Source: Cyanobacteria bacterium UBA11370 (GTDB taxonomy: Bacteria > Cyanobacteriota > Cyanobacteriia > Cyanobacteriales > Coleofasciculaceae). From it: DNA of 16,517 nt. Shown here piece by piece: positions 6,592 through 15,203 of this stretch. The DNA lies in NCBI GenBank assembly GCA_003486645.1, contig DNGI01000448.1, forward strand, positions 1 to 16,517. The letters run 5' to 3'. Both the position numbers and the translations under genes were made by a program. The number at the start of each line of letters is the position of its first letter. The stretch's first letter is position 1. A model generated the notes under the pieces. It did no database searches, was not told where the DNA came from, and worked only from the letters and a program-made list of their open reading frames with translations.

Positions 6592-6690
6592 ATTTAGTTG
6601 AGGGGTATATTAGCATAATGTTTGTTAATCTGATGATTGAGGACTTTAGTGAGATTTTGGATAAGTAGGTTCGCTGTCTGAACAGATTTA

Positions 6691-7152
6691 TTAAGCTCCA
6701 CCAAGAATTTTATTTGATAGCCATCCAAGGGCAGAACCGAATGCAACTCCAGCTACAGCACCAGGTACTCCAGCTAAAAGGCTTCCTATTAAAGCCCCAC
6801 CAGATGCTGAGACAATGATCTGATTTCCGCGTGCCTGAATATCTTTTGCATTTAGGGGTATTTCTCCCTGAGTATCAATCAATTCTTGCACAATTGCTTG
6901 GATCTCATCAGCAAATTGGGGGTCTTCGTACATTGCGACTTGTAAGTAAGCAGCAATCGGCTCTAAATCCGACTGTGAATCTCTTTCAGCAGCAATTATG
7001 GCATTTTCAGCTTTAGGATTGTTCCGGAACTTATCCCAAATCTTTTGACGCAATTGATTTCTGCTAGCAATTTGGCTTTCACTAAGTTTTTCACTAAATC
7101 TCTGGAAAGCCAGTGAGGTGATTAAGTTAGCTGTTAAAGTGACCGATTCCAT
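6691..7152 (-). CDS. Small protein with C-terminal glycine-zipper membrane segment
   Basis: A 153-residue protein of unknown function. Residues 1-95 are helical and charged. The part LRQKIWDKFRNNPKAENAIIAAERDSQSDLEPIAAYLQVAMYEDPQFADEIQAIVQEL (34-91) resembles a helical module found near the start of many cyanobacterial effector-type proteins (K(I/L)W.KF..NP.A...L...A..Y L...M..DP.FA.E). Residues 113-145 are Gly/Ala-rich with GxxxG-like spacing (GGALIGSLLAGVPGAVAGVAFGSALG), the pattern of glycine-zipper membrane helices, ending SNKILGGA. It may be a membrane-inserting effector or an inner membrane protein; that is inference. Its start ATG 7150-7152 has no clear ribosome binding site. It lies 72 bases past the psaAB terminator, on the same strand, so it is likely transcribed separately or by readthrough. 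Confidence 0.7.
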   Translation of the reverse strand: MESVTLTANLITSLAFQRFSEKLSESQIASRNQLRQKIWDKFRNNPKAENAIIAAERDSQSDLEPIAAYLQVAMYEDPQFADEIQAIVQELIDTQGEIPLNAKDIQARGNQIIVSASGGALIGSLLAGVPGAVAGVAFGSALGWLSNKILGGA

Positions 7153-7223
7153 ATAACAAAATGTAAAGGTTTTTAGTTTGCTAAAGCTTTGTGGCTGAGA
7201 CCCATTTAGCCTACCTTAATTGT

Positions 7224-7251
7224 AAAAAATCCCCCACCCGAAGGCAGGGGA
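7224..7251 (-). terminator. psaAB intrinsic terminator with UUCG tetraloop
   Basis: On the minus strand the sequence UCCCCUGCC, loop UUCG, GGUGGGGGA forms a nine-base-pair stem with two G-U wobbles, followed by six U (complement of 7224-7229). It begins 34 bases after the psaB stop. On the plus strand the wobbles become C-A mismatches, so it acts mainly in the psaB direction. Confidence 0.85.
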
Positions 7252-7284
7252 CTTGATTTAATTACCTAAAGCTATGCTTGGCAA

Positions 7285-9513
7285 CTAGCCAAACTTACCA
7301 GCCGTAGAGGCAATCACAAACGCCGCATAGGTTACAACGTAGCCAACCGTGAAGTGAACTAAACCAACCAAGCGAGCTTGAACGATGGATAGAGCAACGG
7401 GCTTATCCTTCCAGCGAACTAAATTCGCCAGCGGAGTCCGTTCGTGTGCCCAAACCAACGTTTCGATTAACTCTTGCCAGTAACCACGCCAGCTAATCAG
7501 GAACATGAAACCCGTTGCCCAAACTAGGTGTCCTAACAGGAACATCCAAGCCCAGACCGACAGGTTGCTCGTACCGTAGGGGTTGTACCCGTTGATCAAC
7601 TGAGACGAATACAGCCAGAGGTAATCGCGGAACCAACCCATCAGGTAAGTCGAAGACTCATTGAACTGAGCCACGTTACCTTGCCAAATACCCAGATGCT
7701 TCCAGTGCCAGTAGAAGGTAACCCAACCAATGGTGTTGAGCATCCAGAACATGGCGAGGTAGAAAGCGTCCCAAGCCGAGATATCGCAAGTGCCGCCACG
7801 ACCAGGGCCATCGCAGGGGAAGCTGTAACCGAAGTCTTTCTTATCCGGCATCAGCTTAGAACCACGAGCATCCAACGCGCCTTTGACTAGAATCAAGGTG
7901 GTGGTGTGTAAACCGAGAGCGATCGCGTGGTGTACCAGGAAATCGCCAGGGCCAATGGTTAAGAAGAGAGAGTTTGTACCACTATTGATGGCATCCAGCC
8001 AACCAGGCAACCAAACGTTACCGTAGTTCGGCCAAGCCGTAGTAGCGATACTGTCAGGATTCGACAACAAGGTATCAAATCCATAGAGCAGCTTACCGTG
8101 AGCGGCTTGAATCCACTGAGCAAAAACAGGCTCGATCAGAATCTGCTTTTCGGGAGTGCCAAAGGCAACCACTACGTCATTGTGGACATAGAGACCCAAC
8201 GTGTGGAAGCCCAAGAATAAGGACACCCAGCTCAAGTGGGAAATGATGGCTTCCTTGTGAGCCAATACCCGCGCCAATACGTTGTTCTTATTCGCTTCCG
8301 GGTCGTAGTCGCGCACCAAGAAGATTGCTCCGTGGGCAAACGCACCAACCATTAAGAAGCCAGCAATGTACTGGTGGTGGGTGTAAAGAGCTGCCTGAGT
8401 GGTGAAATCCTTCGCCATAAATGCGTAAGGCGGCAGCGAATACATATGCTGGGCAACCAGAGACGTGATCACCCCTAAGCAAGCGAGGTGCCACCCCAAC
8501 TGGAAGTGCAGCGAATTGTTATAGGTGTCGTAAATCCCTTTATGCCCTTCTCCCAACATTCCACCAAAGGGAGTTCCTTTCGGGGGATTGTGGGCTGCCA
8601 TAATATCTTTCATGCTGTGACCAATACCGAAATTGGTCTTGTACATATGACCAGCAATGATAAAGAGTACGGCAATGGCCAGGTGGTGATGGGCGCTATC
8701 CGTGAGCCAGAGACACTCTGCCTGGGGATGGAAACCACCTAAGAAGGTGAGAATCGCAGTCCCTGCCCCTTGAGATGTACCAAATACGTGTTGAGCCGTA
8801 TCAGGATTCTGGGCATACACACCCCAATTTCCAGTGAAGAAGGGAGCCAATCCTGCGGGGTGAGGCTTAACAGACAGGAAGTTATCCCAACCAACGTGCT
8901 GTCCGCGAGATTCGGGGATAGCGACGTGAATGAGGTGTCCTGCCCAAGCCAACGAGCTAACACCAAACAGACCTGCCAAGTGGTGATTCATCCGAGACTC
9001 AGCATTCTTAAACCATGCCAAGCTAGGACGGAACTTGGGCTGTAGGTGCAGCCAACCTGCGAACAAGAAGATCGCTGATAAAATCAGCAGGAAAATTGCT
9101 CCTTGATACAGGTCGCCATTCGTCCGCATCCCTTGGGTGTACCACCAGTAGTACACACCGGAATAGGAAATATCAACAGGGTTAGAAGCACCCGCTTGAG
9201 TAAACGCATCGACAGCCGGTGCGCCGAATTGAGGGTCCCAAATCGCGTGAGCGATGGGACGGACATTTAGCGGATCTTTGATCCACGTTTCAAAGTTACC
9301 TTGCCACGCTACGTGGAACAGGAGGCCGGAGACCCACAAGAAAATGATTGCGAGATGACCGAAGTGAGAAGCAAAAATCTTTTGATAAAGATTCTCCTCC
9401 GTCATGCCATCGTGGCTTTCAAAGTCGTGAGCCGTGGCAATTCCGTACCAGATCCGACGTGTTGTTGGATCTTGAGCGAGGTCTTGGCTAAATTTTGGAA
9501 ATTTTGTTGCCAT
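7285..9513 (-). CDS. psaB: Photosystem I P700 apoprotein A2 (PsaB)
   Basis: A 742-residue, eleven-helix core protein that, with PsaA, binds P700, the A0/A1 electron acceptors, the FX iron-sulfur cluster and most antenna chlorophylls. The FX loop is [18 protein letters not shown] (565-582), with C567 and C576 as cluster ligands. H662 in [13 protein letters not shown] is at the position of the P700 chlorophyll ligand, and W679 in RGYWQE is the residue that stacks on phylloquinone. Many chlorophyll-ligand histidines are visible, for example MNHHLAG (175-181) and [16 protein letters not shown] (274-289). Length and sequence are full and uninterrupted. The start ATG follows AAGAGAG. It is the second gene of psaA-psaB, 171 bases after psaA, and is followed by a strong terminator. 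Confidence 0.98.
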   Translation of the reverse strand: MATKFPKFSQDLAQDPTTRRIWYGIATAHDFESHDGMTEENLYQKIFASHFGHLAIIFLWVSGLLFHVAWQGNFETWIKDPLNVRPIAHAIWDPQFGAPAVDAFTQAGASNPVDISYSGVYYWWYTQGMRTNGDLYQGAIFLLILSAIFLFAGWLHLQPKFRPSLAWFKNAESRMNHHLAGLFGVSSLAWAGHLIHVAIPESRGQHVGWDNFLSVKPHPAGLAPFFTGNWGVYAQNPDTAQHVFGTSQGAGTAILTFLGGFHPQAECLWLTDSAHHHLAIAVLFIIAGHMYKTNFGIGHSMKDIMAAHNPPKGTPFGGMLGEGHKGIYDTYNNSLHFQLGWHLACLGVITSLVAQHMYSLPPYAFMAKDFTTQAALYTHHQYIAGFLMVGAFAHGAIFLVRDYDPEANKNNVLARVLAHKEAIISHLSWVSLFLGFHTLGLYVHNDVVVAFGTPEKQILIEPVFAQWIQAAHGKLLYGFDTLLSNPDSIATTAWPNYGNVWLPGWLDAINSGTNSLFLTIGPGDFLVHHAIALGLHTTTLILVKGALDARGSKLMPDKKDFGYSFPCDGPGRGGTCDISAWDAFYLAMFWMLNTIGWVTFYWHWKHLGIWQGNVAQFNESSTYLMGWFRDYLWLYSSQLINGYNPYGTSNLSVWAWMFLLGHLVWATGFMFLISWRGYWQELIETLVWAHERTPLANLVRWKDKPVALSIVQARLVGLVHFTVGYVVTYAAFVIASTAGKFG

Positions 9514-9583
9514 CTCTCTTAGGAAATCCTACTCGCTGAATGATGAGACTTATGCTGTTGAGCAGCTCATGTTCTGTCTGAGC

Positions 9584-9655
9584 GACCCCCTGGAACCTGA
9601 TGATTCCAGGTTAGTTTGGGTCTCAACAGGTAAGACACATGGGTGGTGTCTCACC
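9584..9655 (-). promoter_or_regulatory. psaA-psaB intercistronic hairpins
   Basis: Two stem-loops lie in the 171-base spacer. The first joins CCTGGAA (9589-9595) with TTCCAGG (9604-9610) over an eight-base loop, and can be extended by GACCC (9584-9588) with GGGTC (9618-9622). The second joins GGTAAGACAC (9629-9638) with GTGTCTCACC (9646-9655) over a seven-base loop. On the minus strand its one mismatch becomes a G-U pair, giving ten pairs. No T-run follows either, so they fit RNA processing or stability elements better than terminators. Confidence 0.6.
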
Positions 9656-9684
9656 TTCTAGGTTGGTATCAATTCAAACAGTCG

Positions 9685-11940
9685 TTATCCGACTGATAGG
9701 ATTCGCGCCAGGAAGAACGCCCACGTGGTGACAATTCCTCCTAGGAGGTAGTGCGCTACCCCCACAGCCCGACCCTGAATAATGCTCAGAGCGCGAGGCT
9801 GAATTGCTGGGGCTACTTTCAGTTTATTATGTGCCCAAACAATGGATTCGATCAGTTCTTGCCAGTAGCCACGACCACTGAACAGGAACATCAGGCTGAA
9901 GGCAAAGATGAAGTGACCGCCTAGGAACAGAATGCCGTAAGCCGAAAGGGCAGAGCCGTAGGAGGTAATCACCTGAGACGCTTGCGCCCACAGGAAGTCA
10001 CGCAGCCAGCCATTAATCGTCAGGGCACTTGCGGCAAAGTTGCCACCTGTGATATGAGACACAGACCCATCAGCAGCTACTGTTCCCCAAACATCCGATT
10101 GCATCTTCCAGCTAAAGTGGAAAATTACAACCGAGATGGAGTTGTACATCCAGAACAGACCGAGGAAAACGTGATCCCAACCAGATACCTGGCAGGTACC
10201 ACCACGACCGGGGCCGTCACACGGGAAGCGGAAGCCTAAGTTAGCTTTGTCTGAAATCAGACGAGAGCTACGGGCAAATAACACGCCTTTGAGCAGAATC
10301 AATACGGTGACGTGGATGGTAAACGCATGGATATGGTGTACCAAGAAGTCTGCCGTACCGAGAGCAATGGGCATCATTGCCACTTTGCCGCCGACTGCGA
10401 CAATACCGCCGCCAAAGGCATAGCTAACGGGTTCTAGGGCATTGGGAGCTGTTCCTCCCGGCGCTAGAGCATGGATATTTTGTACCCACTGGGCAAATAC
10501 AGGCTGAAGTTGAATGCCTGTATCGGAGAACATATCTTGGGGACGACCAAACGCCCGCATCGTGTCGTTATGAACGTACAGACCGAAGCTATGGAAGCCG
10601 AGGAAGATACAGACCCAGTTCAGGTGAGAGATGATGGCATCCCGGTGGCGAAGGACTCGATCGAGTAGGTTATTTTGGTGAACCGCTGGATCATAGTCCC
10701 GCACCATGAAGATGGCAGCATGGGCAGCGCCTCCCACAATACAGAAGGCACCAATCCACATATGGTGGGTAAAGATCGATAGCTGTGTGCCATAGTCTGT
10801 GGCCAGGTACGGATACGGAGGCATCGCGTACATGTGGTGAGCCACGATGATGGTCAGCGAACCTAACAGGGCGAGGTTCCACGATAACTGGGCGTGCCAG
10901 GAGGTGGTGAAGACTTCATACATCCCTTTGTGGCCTTCGCCTGTGAAGGGACCTTTATGAGCTTCCAGAACTTCTTTAAAGCTGTGACCAATGCCCCAGT
11001 TCGTCCGGTAGAAGTGACCGGCGATGATAAACAACACAGCGATCGCCAAGTGATGGTGTGCTGTATCTGACAACCATAAGCCACCTGTTACCGGGTTCAA
11101 TCCACCTTTGAAGGTCAAGAAGTCCGAATAGACTCCCCAATTCAAGGTGAAGAAGGGCTTCAACCCTTGTTCAAAACTGGGATACAGTTCTGCCATCAAG
11201 CTCTTGTTGAGAATGAACTCATGAGGCAAGGGAATGTCCTTCGGAGCCACCCCAGCATCCAATAGCTTGTTGATGGGCAGAGAAACGTGAATCTGGTGTC
11301 CCGCCCAACCCAGAGAACCGCAACCGAGCAACCCAGCTAGGTGGTGGTTCATCGCCGATTCCACATTCTGGAACCATTCCAGTTTAGGTGCCCGCTTATG
11401 GTAGTGGAACCAGCCGGCAAACAGCATCAGGGCAGCCATCACTAGACCGCCAATTGCTGTGCAGTAGAGCTGGAACTCATTGGTAATACCAGAAGCACGC
11501 CAGATCTGGAAGAAACCCGACGTAATTTGAATGCCGTGGAACCCTCCACCAACATCCCCATTCAAGATTCCTTGACCCACAATGGGCCAAACAACTTGAG
11601 CGCTGGGCTTGATGTGGAGCGGATCGCTTAACCAAGCTTCATAGTTAGAAAACCGAGCGCCATGAAAATACATGCCGCTCAACCAGACAAAAACAACCGC
11701 TAAGTGACCGAAGTGAGCACTAAATATTTTTCGTGAAACATCTTCTAAGTCACTGGTATGACTATCAAAATCGTGAGCATTGGCGTGGAGGTTCCAAATC
11801 CAAGTGGTGGTTTTTGGCCCTCTAGCAAGGGTACGGTCAAAGTGACCGGGTTGACCCCACTTCTCGAAGGAAGTAGGAACCGGGTCTTTATCGACGACGA
11901 CCCTTACTTTCGCCTCTGGCTCAGGAGCCGGAGCTATCAT
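9685..11940 (-). CDS. psaA: Photosystem I P700 apoprotein A1 (PsaA)
   Basis: A 751-residue partner of PsaB in the PSI core heterodimer of the thylakoid membrane. The N-terminal [22 protein letters not shown] and [20 protein letters not shown] are typical. The FX loop [19 protein letters not shown] (572-590) carries C574 and C583. H676 in [12 protein letters not shown] is at the P700 ligand position and W693 in RGYWQE at the phylloquinone position. AMNHHLAGL (196-204) and [18 protein letters not shown] (293-310) carry chlorophyll ligands. No truncation or frameshift was seen. The minus-strand ATG at 11938-11940 is preceded by AGAGGAGA. It is the first gene of the psaA-psaB operon and is divergent from the lipoprotein gene. 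Light-responsive transcription is usual for this operon; no clear box was identified here. Confidence 0.98.
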   Translation of the reverse strand: MIAPAPEPEAKVRVVVDKDPVPTSFEKWGQPGHFDRTLARGPKTTTWIWNLHANAHDFDSHTSDLEDVSRKIFSAHFGHLAVVFVWLSGMYFHGARFSNYEAWLSDPLHIKPSAQVVWPIVGQGILNGDVGGGFHGIQITSGFFQIWRASGITNEFQLYCTAIGGLVMAALMLFAGWFHYHKRAPKLEWFQNVESAMNHHLAGLLGCGSLGWAGHQIHVSLPINKLLDAGVAPKDIPLPHEFILNKSLMAELYPSFEQGLKPFFTLNWGVYSDFLTFKGGLNPVTGGLWLSDTAHHHLAIAVLFIIAGHFYRTNWGIGHSFKEVLEAHKGPFTGEGHKGMYEVFTTSWHAQLSWNLALLGSLTIIVAHHMYAMPPYPYLATDYGTQLSIFTHHMWIGAFCIVGGAAHAAIFMVRDYDPAVHQNNLLDRVLRHRDAIISHLNWVCIFLGFHSFGLYVHNDTMRAFGRPQDMFSDTGIQLQPVFAQWVQNIHALAPGGTAPNALEPVSYAFGGGIVAVGGKVAMMPIALGTADFLVHHIHAFTIHVTVLILLKGVLFARSSRLISDKANLGFRFPCDGPGRGGTCQVSGWDHVFLGLFWMYNSISVVIFHFSWKMQSDVWGTVAADGSVSHITGGNFAASALTINGWLRDFLWAQASQVITSYGSALSAYGILFLGGHFIFAFSLMFLFSGRGYWQELIESIVWAHNKLKVAPAIQPRALSIIQGRAVGVAHYLLGGIVTTWAFFLARILSVG

Positions 11941-12340
11941 GAGGAATCTCCTCTCTAGACAAGGAACGAGAAATCCCCTAAGGGAAGTTTGGTTTTTACT
12001 AATGAGGGGAAAGCATTGCTCATGGCGCTACTTTCCCTGGGAAACATCCCCAGTTTGAATAATTCAAAGGGAATACCTTCTGTTGTTAGATGATAGGTCT
12101 TGCTTTGCGAACTCTTCGGTACCAATTAACAAAAATTCAAACTTCAGCAAATCAAGTTCTAATTGGGCTTGTACAGCGAAAGCACGCAGAAAAAAGTCAA
12201 GAGGGACAGACCTAAAATTCACAAAACGCAATATATCGTCCCATTCGTCTCAGGATCGCAGAAGCAGAACCCTAATTTCGGTATAGTTCCTATGGACAGG
12301 TTTCGTTAAAATCAAAAGTCGGTGGTAACAAGGAGATGGC
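11941..12340. promoter_or_regulatory. Divergent psaA/lipoprotein intergenic region
   Basis: About 400 bases hold the psaA promoter and leader (minus) and the lipoprotein promoter (plus). Near psaA lies a leader hairpin: GGGAAAG (12007-12013) pairs with CTTTCCC (12031-12037). This competes with a compact palindrome TTTCCCTGGGAAA (12032-12044). A minus-strand TTGACT (complement of 12195-12200) and TGTACA (12170-12175) could be a -35/-10 pair, but the 19-base spacing makes this weak. No RpaB-type HLR1 pair was found. AAGGAGA (12330-12336) serves the lipoprotein gene. No further coding signal is convincing. Confidence 0.4.
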
Positions 12341-13930
12341 GTGTTGGCTAGCAATCCCCAGTCAAAAACGGTAAGAGTAATTTTTTCAGTTCTAATCGCC
12401 ATGGTTTTAGCCTGGGGTCTGGTGGCTTGTAATGACCGGATCGAGACACCCCAAACCTTGGACAATGAAGCCTTATCTACAACTGAGTCAGCCGGACGAC
12501 TCTCAGAGGTCGCTCCCCCAGTCGTTATTCAACAACTCAATCAAGACTTAGAAGCTTATCAACCTCAAGTCAAAATTCTCAGTCCTAGTCCGGATCAAAT
12601 TCTCCAAGACACTACTGTATCCGCCCGATTTCAGGTTCAAGACTTACCAATATTTAAAAATTCAGATTTAGGGATGGGTCCCCACCTCCACGTTATTTTG
12701 GATAATCAGCCCTACATCCCGGTTTATGACTTAGAAAAACCCTTAATCTTTGAAGATTTAGCTCCTGGAACCCATACCCTTCGTGTTTTCGCCTCCCGTC
12801 CCTGGCACGAGAGCTTTAAAAATGAAGGAGCCTACGCTCAGACAACGTTTCACCTCTTTACAAAGAGTGCCGAAAACAATCCCAGTCCCAACTTACCCCT
12901 GTTGACTTATAGTCGTCCCCAAGGGAGCTACGGTGCTGAACCGATCATGCTCGATTTCTACTTAAGCAACGCTCCACTTCACCTAGTCGCTCAGGAAAAT
13001 GCTGAAGACGATATTGCTGATTGGCGAATTCGGGTTACGGCTAACGGTCAAAGTTTTGTAATTGATCGCTGGCAGCCAGTTTATCTTCAAGGGTTTCAAC
13101 CGGGCAAAAATTGGGTGAAGTTAGAGTTTCTTGATGAACAGGGAAATCCGGTTAAGAATGTTTTCAATAACACCGTCCGCCTAATTAGCTACGAACCGAA
13201 TGGCAAAGATACCCTGGCGCGATTAGTGCGGGGTGAACTTTCTGCTAAAGCTGCCCGTGGAATTATAGATCCCAACTACAAGCCAGAGCCAATCCCAACA
13301 CCCTCTCCAGAGGTAGCACCAACTCCGCTCCCATCTCCTACAGTATCCCCAACACCAGAGCCAACACCCATACCTTCTGTTGTTCCTCCCGTTGAAGAAA
13401 AGCCAACTGCGGAATTAGAAAGTCCTGAAGAAATACTCACCCCAGTAGTTGAACCCGCAACACCAGCAGAAACCCCAACTGCTCAAAAGGAAACTCCAGA
13501 AAAAACAGTCACTCCATCGGCTGAACCAGTATCCAGTGAAGCGACACAAACCAATAAACTAGAATTGGAGGGTATTTTTAATCGCTTCTCTCAGAAAATA
13601 TTAGGAATTTTCCGCAGTTCAGACGTTGCTCCTCAGCCAGAACCTGAATTACAAGAGGAACTACCCACTCCCTCCCCTACACCTGTTGTTATTCCTGAAG
13701 AAGCAAAAGCCTCAGCAATCCCAAATCAATCCCTAACATCCGAAGAAAAATCAATACCTGTAGATGAAGCACCTGCTCTTAAATCGTTAGAATCTGAAAC
13801 AGCCAAATCTGAAGATGTTTTAAATGATTCTCAAATTTCTACTCCAGAGCCAGCCGCTCCTAACTCTGGTTTACCACCAACTCTACCGGAAATTATCGAA
13901 ACACCTTTTCCCCAACCTTTAGAACCTTAA
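12341..13930 (+). CDS. Putative lipoprotein with beta-rich domains and Pro/Thr/Glu tail
   Basis: A 529-residue protein of unknown function. Residues 1-30 are a lipoprotein signal: basic start, hydrophobic stretch VIFSVLIAMVLAWG (13-26) and a lipobox LVAC with C30 as the likely lipidated Cys. Residues 75-175 form a probable Ig-like beta domain (VKILSPSPDQILQD, then GMGPHLHVILDNQPY and APGTHTLRVFASRPWHES), echoing copper-binding or invasin-type Ig modules. Residues 183-285 look like a second beta domain (GAEPIMLDFYLSNAPLHLV). From 312 on it is low complexity, rich in TP, SP and EP, interrupted by a short amphipathic helix (GIFNRFSQKILGIF, 411-424). It should be anchored to a membrane, facing the periplasm or lumen. 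The GTG start has AAGGAGA four bases upstream. An overlapping ATG in another frame at 12335 stops after 13 codons. Confidence 0.8.
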   Translation: MLASNPQSKTVRVIFSVLIAMVLAWGLVACNDRIETPQTLDNEALSTTESAGRLSEVAPPVVIQQLNQDLEAYQPQVKILSPSPDQILQDTTVSARFQVQDLPIFKNSDLGMGPHLHVILDNQPYIPVYDLEKPLIFEDLAPGTHTLRVFASRPWHESFKNEGAYAQTTFHLFTKSAENNPSPNLPLLTYSRPQGSYGAEPIMLDFYLSNAPLHLVAQENAEDDIADWRIRVTANGQSFVIDRWQPVYLQGFQPGKNWVKLEFLDEQGNPVKNVFNNTVRLISYEPNGKDTLARLVRGELSAKAARGIIDPNYKPEPIPTPSPEVAPTPLPSPTVSPTPEPTPIPSVVPPVEEKPTAELESPEEILTPVVEPATPAETPTAQKETPEKTVTPSAEPVSSEATQTNKLELEGIFNRFSQKILGIFRSSDVAPQPEPELQEELPTPSPTPVVIPEEAKASAIPNQSLTSEEKSIPVDEAPALKSLESETAKSEDVLNDSQISTPEPAAPNSGLPPTLPEIIETPFPQPLEP

Positions 13931-13984
13931 TCAGAAGCTAATTAAGAGTGTTGAGTTGAATTCTGTTCAATAAAGTTAACTCCT

Positions 13985-14926
13985 CTAATCTTGTGGAGCT
14001 ATAATTACCCGCAATATATTTTCAACATCATTTAAGTCACCAACAATGCGCCGGACAGGTTGAGGCCAAACTCTGAGAAGTGTTGGTGTAGCTGATATAT
14101 GATTGGCTTCAGCTTGCTCGGGATGCTTAAAAACATCAATGACTTTTAGGGTGTAAGGATAATGAAGGGAATTTTCTAATAAGTGATGTAGTTTCTTTAG
14201 AGTCTGTTCAGTTGCGGCGCTATTTCCAGAAACAAACAAACGTAAAACATAACTATGGGTAGATTTGGGGTGAGAGTAAGCATCCATTTGTGTTGAATTA
14301 TTGTCTGAAGCAATTAGAGTTTTCGGCGCTACTCCATAGGAGTTTTTAGACACAGGTATGGGGTTAATTGACCATTGCCAAGCATTGGTATGAATAAAAT
14401 GTTCTGGGTTTGTGTATTCCCTAGCAAAATTAGTTTCCTGTAGACGTTGAGTCAGGGTGGGGTAGTGTTCTTCATGACTGTAGGAATACGAAAAGGGAGC
14501 CGTGCGATCAAAGCGTACAATTAAGTCATGATTTTCCCAGAGTTGAGGAAAGCGATCGCGATAGGTTAAAAGCACCATGGGATCACATGACTCTTCCTTC
14601 CAGGGTGCTACTTGCCAGACCAAATTACTGATGCCAAATACGGCATTTAGTAAAGCTTGATGATGTTGTATGGGGCGATAAATTTCTGCTGATGTTCGGA
14701 GTTGTTGGGTTTGAGGATCGATCCACCGATCAATTGTACCTGTGTATCCTGGTACTAAAAAATGAGGTGGTTCAGATAAGCCTAAGATCTCTTGTAGACC
14801 AACACATAAATGTAGATGCCAATGATCCTGCTTAGTTGGATCAATGCCATAAATTAAATCCCCTCCTGGTGTAAACATGGCAATACCTTTAAATAGGTGG
14901 GGGAAAAGTGGTTGGTCGGATTTCAA
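13985..14926 (-). CDS. KaiB-domain protein with N-terminal domain of unknown function
   Basis: A 313-residue protein. Residues 225-309 match KaiB: YVLRLFVSGNSAATEQTLKKL, then YTLKVIDVFKHPEQAE, SATPTLLRVWPQPVRRIVGD and LNDVENIL. They share the ATPTL turn with the conserved Pro and the PVRRIxGDL block of true KaiB. The thioredoxin-like SasA domain lacks that block. Residues 1-210 are a separate domain (LFKGIAMFTPGGDLIYGIDP, HLHLCVGLQEILGL, PPHFLVPGYTGTIDRW) that I know only from cyanobacterial KaiB-type proteins of this length. Canonical KaiB is about 100 residues with no such extension, and no kaiA or kaiC is next to it. The start is TTG at 14924-14926, preceded by an in-frame stop three codons upstream. 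ATG at residue 17 is an alternative with AAAGG before it. The N-terminal block is conserved, so I favour the TTG. The gene converges with the lipoprotein gene. Confidence 0.85.
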   Translation of the reverse strand: MKSDQPLFPHLFKGIAMFTPGGDLIYGIDPTKQDHWHLHLCVGLQEILGLSEPPHFLVPGYTGTIDRWIDPQTQQLRTSAEIYRPIQHHQALLNAVFGISNLVWQVAPWKEESCDPMVLLTYRDRFPQLWENHDLIVRFDRTAPFSYSYSHEEHYPTLTQRLQETNFAREYTNPEHFIHTNAWQWSINPIPVSKNSYGVAPKTLIASDNNSTQMDAYSHPKSTHSYVLRLFVSGNSAATEQTLKKLHHLLENSLHYPYTLKVIDVFKHPEQAEANHISATPTLLRVWPQPVRRIVGDLNDVENILRVIIAPQD

Positions 14927-15106
14927 GGGGGATTAATGACTAGGATCGAAAACCTGGACAATTCTGGCAACTCGCTAGATTTCTGGCGATGGTATTGCCT
15001 TTAAGGAACGAAATCAAAAATACTCTTCTGTAGAATTGAAGAAGGTTTTGTATAAAATTATATAAAAAGCCGCTTACTACTAAGCTAACACGCCTTTCAA
15101 AGTTCC

Positions 15107-15185
15107 GTAAGAATTCAGGAATTATAGAGGAATTGCGAGCTATTCCTTATAGATTATATTTAACTGTCAACTCCTGAATTCTTAC
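15107..15185. repeat. Nested palindromic element with 14-base inverted ends
   Basis: GTAAGAATTCAGGA (15107-15120) and TCCTGAATTCTTAC (15172-15185) are perfect 14-base inverted repeats, 51 bases apart. Inside lies a second stem: TATA-AGGAAT (15123-15133, one bulged G) with ATTCCT-TATA (15142-15151) around an eight-base loop. The element is flanked by AAAGTT on both sides (15099-15104 and 15186-15191), with two extra bases on the left. It sits 18 bases past the pilT stop. It could be a miniature mobile element or a strong 3' hairpin for pilT; no T-run follows on the pilT strand. Confidence 0.7.
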
Positions 15186-15203
15186 AAAGTTACAGCAATT
15201 GAG

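Noticed and set aside
8288..9266. Several 60-90 codon frames on both strands inside psaB
   Set aside because: They overlap the conserved psaB coding sequence and read as low-quality protein; the same applies to frames inside psaA.
12170..12200. TTGACT/TGTACA as the psaA promoter on the minus strand
   Set aside because: The spacing is 19 bases and the -10 is poor; without a mapped start it cannot be called.
13926..13946. CTTAAT/ATTAAG hairpin at the end of the lipoprotein gene
   Set aside because: Six AT-rich pairs with no T-run; too weak for a terminator.
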